Of a DNA stretch of 64,000 nt, positions 30,001-41,033 are shown in pieces. The notes beneath the pieces are model-generated. The model did not search any database. It saw nothing but the letters and a program-made list of their open reading frames with translations, and was not told the DNA's origin. Each line of letters begins with the position of its first letter. The stretch's first letter is position 1. Both the position numbers and the translations under genes were made by a program. This stretch comes from Caprimulgus europaeus (lineage: Eukaryota > Chordata > Aves > Caprimulgiformes > Caprimulgidae), in contig OU015530.1 in NCBI GenBank assembly GCA_907165065.1, forward strand, positions 53,728,465 through 53,792,464, in the 5' to 3' direction.

Positions 30001-33000
30001 TACTCCATTCTTACAGGCAAAGAACTGTCCTACAGAGGAGGCTAGGAGACTTGATGAGCTGTTTCTGCCTTAATCTTCCTTTTTCCCCTTCCTAGTTTTG
30101 CAGTGGTAAGCATTACTTGTCAGAGGCAAAACGAGACTGGAATAACTTTTCTTATAAACCTTCTTCTTAGAGGCTAGCGTGTAAATTGTGGAGACCTAGA
30201 GTCATTTAAATTGGTGGAAAGAATAATTAAAAACCCTCCTGTTCATCATGAGATAGATGTGCCTATCAAAAGGCAGATTTTAGACCTACATCTCCAGTGT
30301 GAGTTGAGAAGGGGCTAAGCAGGTATCTTGCCTTCCCATGACTGCTGTTCCCAGTAGCTAAACTGAGGAAACAGAGGTACCTGCAGTAGCTTAGATAATG
30401 TTTCTCTCACAGAATTAAGCTTTTAATGATAATGCCAAGAAATTTTCCTTCTTGACAGTCTAATCAGGAATATTAAATGTCATTTTCGTATGCTAGGACT
30501 CAGTAATTAGTGAAACTAAATGCAAGAGATCTCTCAGTGTGAATTTTCCCACTGAATCCCCATGTTTAAGGGTCCTGTCCCTTGCTTTCCCAAGTTGCCT
30601 GGCATTTCCTACAGCTGCAGAAGCCATTGAAACAATGGAAAGAATAAGTAAAGTTTGGGTGGATAGTTTAAAAAAACATAATCCTTATGGGATTTAGTTT
30701 ATATAATGGTGTCATGGCAGATGCACAACAGGAGGAGAGAATCCAACAATTCACAACAACGCTACCAACCTTGCAATGGAGGATTGACAAGTTCATACAA
30801 GAAAAATAATAGCCAAAGGCCTGAAAGGGGAGGTGGTGGGGGCTGACTGTTTATGGATTTATCATGTACAGAAATGGACCATATATTTATTTTTCCAGAT
30901 TTAGGAAAAAAATATTTTTTCTTCTGCCTCCACCACTGATTCTGGTACACTGCCTTTACTGGTAGTGGAGGCAGGAACAGTGGTAGCAGAGGAGCCAGCC
31001 AGCACCTGCCCCACCAGCCAAGACAGTCATGGTGACTACAGTGGTAGAACAAGAAAGTACATGTAGGTCTTGAATGTATAGCTAAGGGCAGGAGTTCCTG
31101 AACCCTGGAGTCATGGTGGGTATTTCTTGAAGGATCAATCAAAAATCAAGTGTTACCACATAACTGTAGTTAAGCTAATGATGGTGCAAAGTTTATAAAT
31201 TGACTTTTTTCCCCATCTATAAAATCAAAACAAGAGGAGTGAGAAGACAGATGAGAAAAATATTCCTGCCTGGGGGCTGAAAGGACCTAAGGAAAGAGGA
31301 TACCATTTAGTCCAGATACTAAGTCAGTTTTGAATAAAAAAAGCAAGCTGAAGCTATCACAGGCCTTCTACAAAACCAAAATGTCTCCTGTACCAAATGC
31401 CTGTGGCACACAGTTATCTCACACTAAAGAGGGCTCAGAAAGACTGAAAACCAAGTTCTTATCTTTCTTGGCACATCCTGACTTTCTCAGCTATTTCCTC
31501 TGCAGCACCAGGCAATTCTTCACTGTATTACCTTTTAAGGGGTTCCACTTTTCCATTCATGCAAAAAAGATTAAAAGGCACAAGAGGATGCCAACACCAT
31601 TTCAGAGGCTCCCTGCTGTCCTTTAAAACATGAAAAAGGACTCTCAAAGAAGCCAAAGCAAACTTGCTCTCCAAGAAGAGCAGAACTAGAATATCACTCC
31701 ATTTTGATTGTCAATTTTGGTGTCTTGATGAACAGAATTAACTACTCATTTTTTCCAATTTTGCTTTTGAGTGTTTTTCACTGCTTTATTTCTTTGCAAC
31801 ATATTTTTAAGTATTATTATGAATCTCTGGCAGTACTTCAGGCTTCCATTTTCTGTTTTTTAGATTAGTATCCCTGCTTCAAACTAAGTGACTCAGCCAC
31901 ATTGGTTTTGAAGTCTCCAAAGAGCTTTTGTAATTGTCTCTGCTCCCTTTGAGTGAACTCTACTAACTCAACACGTTGGCCAATTTTCTTTTCTAGTTCT
32001 TCTTCAAAATAAACAGTGAAACTACTCTATTTCTTAATATATTCCTCTTTTTATCTAATTTGGTCTGCCTACACTTTAATCTAGCTCTATGTATTGCTTA
32101 ATTCCCTGCAGTACTTGAAATTTGGACTGTTATTAAATTGTAGTCAGTACTACTCTGTTAATCAGTCACTTCATTTCATCATAATACTTATGCAAAATGA
32201 AGTATAAAGCACTACCCCATCTAGTTACAAAGTGAGCCAGTCCTTCCATTTCTGAATTGCTTTAGTGCAACAGTCAACATTAAACAAAAATCCTACTTAA
32301 TATTGTTCTCCGTAGCCTAATAGCTAAGCCACCTTCTCCAGCATTTTGAGGAACACTTAATTATTCTCATTTAGTGGTCAGTACACTCTTCTTATAAATC
32401 TCCTTTTCTTCTAGTTCTTCAGTTGGCAGCTGCACTGACTCAAAAACTATTTAAATAATTTTTGTCCATTCTCTGTACTTGATGGCTGTTTGCCATAACA
32501 CACCGTGACTTTATTTTCAGATATTATGAAAACATTAATTGATATTATTACTTACTATTAATATTGCATGGTTAAACATTAATTCACTTTAATCTATTAT
32601 CTCACCAAGTTGATTATCTTTGTAAAGGTAAATCTCATTTAGTGACAAGTATATTTTCATGACCATATCAACCACTGATGAATTTACAAAATGGATTTAT
32701 GGGAGCATCTCCCCTCCTCCCCATATCAGGACAACACAAATAAACTTGCTTATGGTATGCTGGAGCAGCTGTTCAATTCCTCCCATTTAAAGCAATGCTG
32801 CAGTTGTCCTTGACATTAATTATATTTTTTTTTATAGAGACTATCCAGTAGTACATTTACCCTACTTCCATCTCCAGAGAGCCAGACCATCTCCACAAGT
32901 CTATTTCATACCTTTACTGCAGGCCTTTCTACTTCCAGCCATCACTATTTTATCTCTCAATGCCTCTGTGGGAGTAGACCAGTACCTCACACAGCTGTCA

Positions 33001-34665
33001 GTTATCTGTGGGTGGAGGAGCAATGAAGTGCCTTAATCCACCACAGGTGCAGAAATATCTTTACTAGATCCATGACCATCCCATCTCCAAGCTGAAAGCA
33101 CAGAGAGATGGGTTGGGAAACATGGCAGCAGGCTCATCACTGGCCAGCATAGGCCCCGTGTGGTTTATGAGCTCTACCACAGAGCTTTTTCTTATTTCAG
33201 TTGACAAGATGCTTTGGTACAGGGACATTGAGAGGACACATAATCTGATGGTCGGGGTAAGTCCCAAACTCAGCCAGAGCTTCATGAGCTGCTCTTTCTT
33301 ATTACTGCATCAACCACATCATGCATTAAAGACAGCAATGCTGAACTTTTTACTCCTTAAATAAAATGTTTCTAACACCACTGCTTCCACAACTGCTCAG
33401 ACTGCAGGGAGAGGAATTGACTAGAAAGGCTAGAAGTCACCATTGGGGATCAGTGGGACTGCCCTTGGTCCAATCCCTGGACTACGTAGCCTGGCTGAAG
33501 AGGTGTACAGTTCTGAGAAGCCAACAGGGGTTGGAGGCAACCTTGTGCCAGACATTCAACAGAGCCCTGGGTCAAGACAGATGACTTCCAGGAGTCAGGC
33601 TCAGGGTTTTTATAATGCAGATCTTTGGAGATATGGGAATGAGGACCACAGGGTCCACAAGATAAGAGCAGAGGTACCCCATGACACTATACCACTTCCT
33701 CCCAACCAGATTTCCAGTCAATGAGTTGATTATGTAGTTCATTCTTCTCCTCAAAACAAACAAAATACCAAAGGCCACTGGTCATAAGTTCCTACCACTG
33801 CACATCAGTTTGTCTGCTTCCCTCCCTCAAGAGCATCACTGAATTGTTTTGGATATGAGTCCATGTCCATTGCAATTGGTGTGGGTCCTCCGGTGACTCT
33901 GAGAGTTTTGGAGCAGCAACAGCTTGGCCATTTGTTTACATTCTGAAGTTTATTTACATGAAATGCTTAATTTTTTTTTAAATGTTAATAAATGAGTTCA
34001 GTGAACCTATTTAATTGTAATTCAAAGTGTAGCAGAGTGTAGAGTATTAAAAATTGCTTTGGCCTAGAAAACAAGCCTTTTGATAATAAATATCAGAGCA
34101 CCAGATACTGCAGGATGGCCCAACACAGATAATGATTTAGGGCTCTAATAGCGTAAGGTTTCCTTAAAAAATGCTCTTGGGATTTTTCAGGTTAATAAAT
34201 ACTGAGTTGCTCTGCTTTGCTTTTTGATTTTTAAAGACCTTTAATTCCACTTTTGAAGTTTTGCAAGAAAATTCAAGAGCTATAAATTGTCTTAAAGAAA
34301 CAGTGTGTCAACCAGACCCACACACAGAGTTCAAATTTTAATGTAATTGCCTAATTCCAGGAAAAAGAGCTTTTAGAAAAATATCATTAGACACTCTAAA
34401 GCTGTAAAAATCATTCAATGATGCCACAAAGACCTTAGTTTGTACAATAGGAAAGCAATAGAAATACTTTCAGCATGAACTATGTAAGTACCAGAGATCA
34501 GAAAAAGCTACCTAGACCTTTCAAAACCAACATGAAGAGCCAGTAGTCACGTAATGCTGCATTTGCTGATTCACATATAGATTTTGCTCAATATAATTAA
34601 AAAAAAAAACCAACAACCCACAACTCAACCAAAAAAAACCCAAAACAGAGTAAAGAAGAGCTTAC

Positions 34666-34896
34666 CTGTATCACTAAGAAATTCCTCTGTGGTGTTCCAC
34701 ATCCTACCATCCACGTATAATGTGCCATTGGTGGAGTTAAACCGGGTGTAGTCCCTGACACATTTGTGTCGCAAGTTGCCCATGAAGAGCTGCAGGCCTA
34801 TGAGGGCAAAGACACTCAAGCAGAAAACTGTCAGGATCATCACATCAGCAAGTTTCTTAACAGACTGGATAAGTGCCCCTACAATGGTCTTCAGTC
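34666..34896 (-). CDS. SCN5A: SCN5A exon 7: residues 233-310, S4-S5 linker, S5, start of pore turret
   Basis: A 231-nt exon with acceptor ctctctag|GA and donor ACAG|GTAAG. It encodes the S4-S5 linker and S5 ([20 protein letters not shown], then [20 protein letters not shown]), and the start of the extracellular turret with Cys in LRHKCVRDY. The turret carries three Asn-X-Ser/Thr sequons in this exon (N286, N289, N300). The length is the same as the mammalian exon. A solo LTR lies 332 bp upstream in the intron. Confidence 0.96.
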
Positions 34897-35227
34897 CTAG
34901 AGAGATAAAAGCCAAGAGTTTATAGACTGAGAGGATGAAACGTGTCTGAAGATAGCTATTTTTCATGATAAAAATCTCTATGGAGGAGAAAATTGGAAGG
35001 TTTTCTACTAAATGTTTATAGCTGGATGGCAAAAATGAGAGACAAGTGATCACTATGAATGTTTAGTTTGGCCTACTTTTGTCTGGACAAAAGTATTAGT
35101 ATTACTTTTACACAAACACTGATTTAAAAATAGAGGGAAAGAACTGGATGGAGGAAGGGTGAGATACAGAAATATTAATGGATAAAGAAAATATGGAATG
35201 TCTTTTAAATTTTCATGGAGCTGCAGT

Positions 35228-35857
35228 TGTCCTGGTTTCACTAGGATAGAGTTAATTTTCTTCTTAGTAATTAGAATAGTTGTGTTTTAGTTCAATGTAA
35301 GACTTGTTATGAGAAGAACCTTGATAAAAGTACTTATGGTATTAATTGCTTCTGGAGCTCAAGGCCACCGTATTTGGCTGGTTCACAGCTGCATTAGGAC
35401 TGGGAGGGAGAAGTGCAGTGAATAGCAAAACCCAAAACTGGCATTTGGATGTGCCAGTGAAATATTCCATATAATATCCTGTCATGTCAGCACATTAACC
35501 AGGGCTGACTGGAAATTGGGGGTATTCTCTTGGGGATCACTCGGGCTCCCACTCTTCTGGGGTTTCAGTTTTGGGACTGTCTCTGCTCTGGGATCACTGG
35601 CTGGCACAGGCTGGGCATTGGTCGGTGGGTGATCAGCAATTGCACTGTGTATCACTCATTTACATATTCTGTTATTATAGTTATTATCATTGTAATTTTA
35701 TTTTAATTAGTAAATAGTTTTATCTCAACCCGTGAGTCTCCTTGCCCTTTTCCTTCCAATTCTCTCCCCTACTCCCTGGGCAAGGGAGAGTGAGAGAGCA
35801 GGCTGTGTTTGGCTGCAAGGTACAAGCCAGAATGATGAATCCACCCAAACCACCACA
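35228..35857 (+). mobile_element. Solo LTR of an avian endogenous retrovirus (ERVL-like), 630 bp
   Basis: A 630-bp segment begins TGTCCTGGTTTCACTAGGAT and ends ...CCACCACA, so it has TG...CA termini. It is flanked on both sides by the same 5 bases, GCAGT (35223-35227 and 35858-35862), the expected target-site duplication. The start resembles a common neoavian ERVL-type LTR family. There is no internal coding region, so this is a solo LTR left by recombination between two LTRs. It is antisense to SCN5A in intron 6, 332 bp from the exon 7 acceptor. Confidence 0.85.
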
Positions 35858-36614
35858 GCAGTAAAGGCTATAAAGCCTAAATCCCATTGAAGTTTGAGAA
35901 TGTGAATTAGTTTTGAATCACTCATGTGATTCTGGTAACTTTTCCCATCATATAAACAGATGAAGAGGTATAGAAATGTTATTTATTCCCTGATTATTTT
36001 ACATATTTTAGTGTCAAATACAGCTCACTCTCCTCACATGAATAATTCCTCTGCCTTCAATTCATTTGCTTGAGACAACAAGAATTTGGGATTAGAAATA
36101 AGACAAATAATATGGGCAATCAAATAAACCTAGTGGAAACTATTTGAGTAAAACAACCTGAAGTTAATAATTTTATAATAAGCTGCCAATGCAGATAAAT
36201 CATCTTATTACAAACACCAAAGGCTTGAGTCACACAAATTAGCTTCTCCTGTGTTATTTTACCCTGTAACACTAACTTCAGTTTATTATTCTATAAATAT
36301 ACAGATATAAATAGTTATACTGTTTTCTCAAAAGTTTCTTAAAGTATTATTTGCTGTTGAAGTGTTCTTGGAGACCAGCACTATTTGAGCTGATTGAATA
36401 TTACATGGATATGACAAAAACCACTCTTTTTTAAAAAAGACCCTTCTTTTAAATTTGTGTGCTATAGTTGGACGTTAATATCAGCTGCACAATTATGGCA
36501 ATTCTGTTGTCTCTTTTCTATTTATTTTTAATTAATACTCAATAAGTAATAACCAGTGCTTCTGATCAGTGTCACCAGCATGGTAGTGGCAACAGAAATT
36601 AAGTTAAATGGGGG

Positions 36615-36633
36615 AAAAAAAAAAAAAAAAAAA
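36615..36633. repeat. Poly-A tract (19 A)
   Basis: Nineteen consecutive A in intron 6. No processed pseudogene or LINE precedes it, so it is probably a plain homopolymer. Confidence 0.95.
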
Positions 36634-38787
36634 GCAAAGAGTAAACAAGAAGGATTCTCCTGGGCAATACTCAGAAGCACATTGATTTGCTCATTGAATA
36701 TGATCATGCACAATATATCTCACTTCCCTGGCATTCCACCTCAAGAGTTTGGCAGCCACAAAGGGTGCTCTATTGCTATATAATTTCAAATAATATGAAA
36801 ATGTACTTGAAGACTCATAGGAAGGCAAAATGGGTTTTTGGTCTTGCTTAAAAAACTGTGGTTACAGTAAGGGGAAATCATAGTTTCTCAAAGGAGTATG
36901 AAATGCTAGAATGGCCAACAGGTCCAGCAGTCCCTGTTTCCAGTAGCCAAAAATATTGCACTCCTGAATAGGGTATCACCATTAGGTTAGCCTGTGAATG
37001 ATATTAACGTCTATAAAATGGTTCCTTCAACCAAAAGGGGCTGACTCATCAGATTTAGGTAGCCCCTTTCTCCACTAAATTCTTTGTTTGCCTCCTTAAG
37101 GCTAGCTTGCAGCATGGTAAAGAGGGAGAGGTTAGACAGCTCCCTACTCTGCCCAAAAATAAAGCAAAAAATATTGCAGTCCAGAAATCCAGACCAAAAG
37201 TTGCATTTTCATGCTATCTGCACTCCTCACCAGAAAGAGATTTTACAAATGAGGTCAGTTCTATTCAGGTACCTAGAAAAAGGCCGGCTTTAAACTTCTG
37301 AGCCCATCTGTAGTTTTGGCTGCCTGTTTTGATGCCTAAATAAAAAGCATAACTCTTCTGATAATCTAGTCTTGGGTGAACTTTATACCTGAAGTGAAAC
37401 TAGCTTTAGTTGTAGCCCAGTTCTGAAGGACTTCCTGTGGTCTCACCCTTTACCCAATGCTAAGAATATAAGACTTTTAAGACAGCCAAGTCTTAAACAA
37501 GTAGTGAGGTGTGGAAAAAAAAAAATTGTAAATGCACTAGATTTTTTTTAATTTTATCTAATATTCTGAAATATCTTCTATGATTCTCATCATGGGCTGT
37601 CTTTGAATGCACACATTTCTTCACTGAAGCTGGCGAAACTTGGGAAGTCCAAATGCAAACTGAGTCTTAAAAAAGGGAAAAAAGCCAAACCACAAATTAT
37701 TTTAATTCAGTACCCTCTGTGGAATCCCTGCAGCACATTTATTTGTTTGTAATACAAAAGCAAACTTGGAAGCTGCACTTGTATCCTTTAAGTACACTAA
37801 TTAATCTTACTTACATAGGCAAGACAAATGGGAGTCCTAATGTGAATACAGATAATACCAGGAAATAAGACCTACAAAATCCTAATCACCAATAAAAACT
37901 ATCTGTTTTCCAAATCAGGCCCCAGTATTGTTAATTTCAAGGTCATGTCATGAAACATATTTTTCTCAGTTTACTTACTGAGGTTTTAAATAGAATAATA
38001 TTAGTTTTACAAGTTTATTCCTTGCAGATATCCAATAATTTCTTTATGAGAGGGATTTCTACTTTACTTTCCTTTTTTTGTTTGTTTGTTTGGGTTTTTT
38101 TAATAGCATACAGGCTTCTGAACAGTTTAAGAAGAGAATGCTTTCGTAATACAATTGCTGTAATTAAAGACAAGGTATTTAAAAATAACTTGTACTCTGA
38201 CTCCTAGACTCTTGTTAAAACTTCCCAGGAAAACCATTTTGAGGAGTGGTATACTTACAATCTGTTTTTTTCTCACCCTTTAAAACCAAAATTTGCCCAG
38301 AAAATTAAGTAGCATCCATCAAGTTACTTGGCACAACTCACTGCTAAGCAAAGTGTTTAAGTCACCATTCATTTAAACTTTCTGTGCCTCATAAGTGGAA
38401 GGGCTGAGGGGAAATAAAGACACCCAGAACCTCTTGCAGGTGCTCTGTATTTCTCTGAATCAATCCTATGTTTTGTGAAAGCAATGCTAGATGTATTAAA
38501 ATTTAGAGCACTGTTAAATCTTCTAGATAAATAATCCTCCTTTGAAATAGTGCCAATGAGAGCACAGCAATATAGCTTAATAGAAGCTACTGTTTATGGG
38601 GCATTAAAGGCATTAACTTAATTCTTGAAAGTCAAACATCAAACCAGGCAGCATGCAGCAAAAACTGAGGATCTGATCCAAAGCTGAGTAACATCTACAC
38701 ACGTTAATGACAATGGGTCTATAGATTACTCCCTATGGAGTAATCAATACAGGCTTTTCCTGAATCACTGAATTCTTTCCACACTTC

Positions 38788-38899
38788 TGGGCCAAATCCT
38801 GCTTACATGACATGAACAACACCACAAGATCCAAAATCAGTGGAACGAGGGCTGTATAGGCATAGTGACATGTGCATAAAGCAAGAAGGATTTGGCCCA
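38788..38899. repeat. Old palindromic MITE-like repeat (112 bp)
   Basis: Inverted arms tgggccaaatcctgctt (38788-38804) and aagcaagaaggatttggccca (38879-38899) enclose about 75 bp. This arrangement resembles a family of old palindromic elements common in birds, turtles and crocodilians. I cannot give the family name with confidence. Confidence 0.6.
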
Positions 38900-39693
38900 A
38901 ACATTCCTGTTAATGCAGGTAGAAATTAACACATTCAGAGGTTAATCAAATAACCAGTTTTCAAATGCAAATCAGAAACCATAGAAAATGCAAGCAACAC
39001 CAAACAATGAGAAATGGCAAGATCCCACAACACCATCCATTCCTCCTACGAGATGTGAGAAAGTATTAGCATAATTCAGTATGACATCCATACCAGATGT
39101 TGGCAATCACCTACAGAACTTCAGATGCTTTCATGCACAGTCTGGAAATGAGCAGGGAGAAAAAGCAAAAACAAAAGTCGAGAGTATGACTTGCACCATG
39201 ATTGTCCTCACCTAGGTTACTCCTCTGAGGATATGCATGTGTCTTGTAAATGTCTGCATAAGTCATGTGCATGCACGAAGAGAAGAGTTCACTCTTGGTG
39301 AACGTATTTTGCCATTAGCCAATGACATGTGGGGCAGCAAAGAGTTTAATAGCATGTCAAATAGTTTAATAGCATGTTGGCAAACTTGAATGGTTGTCAG
39401 CATTTCTGTAGACTATCTTTGCATGGAAATGTGACTGTCAGGCCAGTCCCCAAGGAAAACACAAACATGTGATGTATTTTTCAACTCTGGGATAGTTACT
39501 TCTTGAGTTAAGTGGTTTACACACCAGGAAAAAAGACATTTATCTGTCTGCAAGAGGGCTTCAGTGAGATTGAAACACTGAACGGGGGTTAGTCTCCTCC
39601 ACACAGCCTTAATTCTTGTGCTCCAAGTTCTGTTCTAGCTATCAGTAAAGTACTGGATAACATTTGCAGCACTATTTATAGCCTTTAGACTCA

Positions 39694-39760
39694 CACTAAC
39701 TTAAATGGGAGCTGGATCAGGCCCCAAAGTGCCTTGGCCCAATTTTCTATGAGGTCACCT
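39694..39760. repeat. Fragment of an old palindromic repeat
   Basis: acttaaatgggagctggatcaggcccc matches the half-arm pattern (tcaatgggagctggatcaggccc) of old amniote palindromic repeats. Only one arm is clear. Confidence 0.35.
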
Positions 39761-40130
39761 TTCACCAGTATCCTGTCATTTTATGTGGGATGTCTGTGAT
39801 GTGCACGCCTGTTCCAAAAAGAGCAGTGGAGCTTCTCTGGGTATGGGGATGACAATGATGATGATGGCCTGCATTTTGCAGGCTTTTTATGATGAGGGAC
39901 AGACTTGTATACTTCAGTGCTTAACAATACCTCAATTAGTAGTTATCAAAAAACATTGGTGATTTCCATGCAGATAAACTGATTCGAGACCCTCTATTGT
40001 CAGGGGAAGGGTTCCTATCGAGCACACTGGGACTTGGTTATGTTGGTAATGGGAGACAAATGAGTGATTTTAGTGGGTTGTTCTGCTGCTGACCATGGTT
40101 CCTATCTAGATTGAAAAGGAACTAATCCAG

Positions 40131-40142
40131 TTGCCATGGCAA
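40131..40142. promoter_or_regulatory. Candidate RFX X-box palindrome
   Basis: TTGCCATGGCAA is a perfect 12-bp palindrome, in the context CCAGTTGCCATGGCAATTTGC. It resembles the RFX consensus GTTGCCATGGCAAC. It lies in intron 6; function is only inferred from motif shape. Confidence 0.35.
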
Positions 40143-40682
40143 TTTGCAAGATGCTAATTAATAAATAAAATCACTGATGGTTAAAGATTTTGTGCTCCAA
40201 TAGAGAAAATTTTACGTATTTCTAAACACTTGAACATAAGGGATATATTGAAGAAATTAAAACCTTTTTTTCTTTGGTAAGTCTGGATAATCAGATACCC
40301 AGCTACTGTACAAAGCTTGTGTTCTTTTGATATCATGGGCTACTGGAAAACAGAAATAAATGAGTATGTTTAGTGGAAAATTGAGGGGATCCATGAAGGT
40401 CCTCAGACATGTTAAAGGCATTGATCTGATGTCCTACACAGTGGCGGTTGGGTAAAAAATAAAGGGATAATGTGTCAAGAGAGAGTAAGGCTGGATGGAG
40501 ATCTGGATGCAAACACAGGACCTGCAGGTGTTCCATAGCCCTGGGCAGCAGGAGCTGCCAACCAAACAGAACTCCAGATCTCCAGTGAGTGGAAAGCAGA
40601 TCGCTTGCACATAGATGCTAATATTTGTGTTGTTGAATCTGGGTCTGAACCCATCCTCCCAGGTCAAATCTTCTAATGGCAA

Positions 40683-40810
40683 AAGTAATGAGGTGCTGGA
40701 ACAGGCTTCTCAGGAAGCTCATGAGACCTCCATCTTTGAAGGACTGTTAGAACAAGTCAGGCAATAAATATCATGCCAGGTAAGAGCTATACTAAATGCA
40801 GCCTTAGGCC
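40683..40810 (+). mobile_element. Degraded CR1-like 3' fragment
   Basis: gaggtgctggaacaggcttctcaggaagctcatgagacctccatctttgaaggactgttagaacaag resembles the CR1 3' region (single-strand block ending in the ggcactggaacag...gttgtggagtctcc pattern). Similarity is weak and there is no clear tail. Confidence 0.4.
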
Positions 40811-40902
40811 ACAGGAAAGGACTCTGAGAGTTTGCGAGATCATTTTGAGACCTGCAAGCCTGCGTCCCCTAAACGTCCCTGTTCCTGCTTGCACGCTTAG
40901 AG

Positions 40903-41033
40903 CCAGGCATTAAAGGTAGGTGAGATTTTTAAAAGCACTAATTGTTAGCTTTACTGACTCCCTCTGGAGTCAATAGTGAAACTCATTGATTTCAACTGAA
41001 GCAGAATGCCTTTGAAAACCTGCCTCTAAGTGC
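40903..41033. repeat. Old palindromic MITE-like repeat
   Basis: Arms ccaggcattaaaggtaggtgagatttttaaaagcac and gcctttgaaaacctgcctctaagtgc flank a centre with ctctggagtcaatagtgaaactcattgatttcaactgaagcagaatg, where the two halves are reverse complements with mismatches. The layout is that of an old hAT- or MITE-like amniote repeat. Confidence 0.55.

Larger units (their letters stand above)
18365..34665 (-). other. SCN5A intron 7
   Basis: A 16,301-bp intron, the longest in the window. It holds CR1 copies at about 19.81-20.40 and 29.51-30.00 kb, a degraded CR1 at about 25.8-26.2 kb, and (TA)n and (CA)n microsatellites. The remainder is AT-rich with no recognised gene. Confidence 0.88.

Noticed and set aside
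30762-31142. 126-codon minus-strand frame in intron 7
   Set aside because: Low-complexity Leu/Pro/Phe composition and no family resemblance; no splice context supports an extra exon between SCN5A exons 7 and 8.
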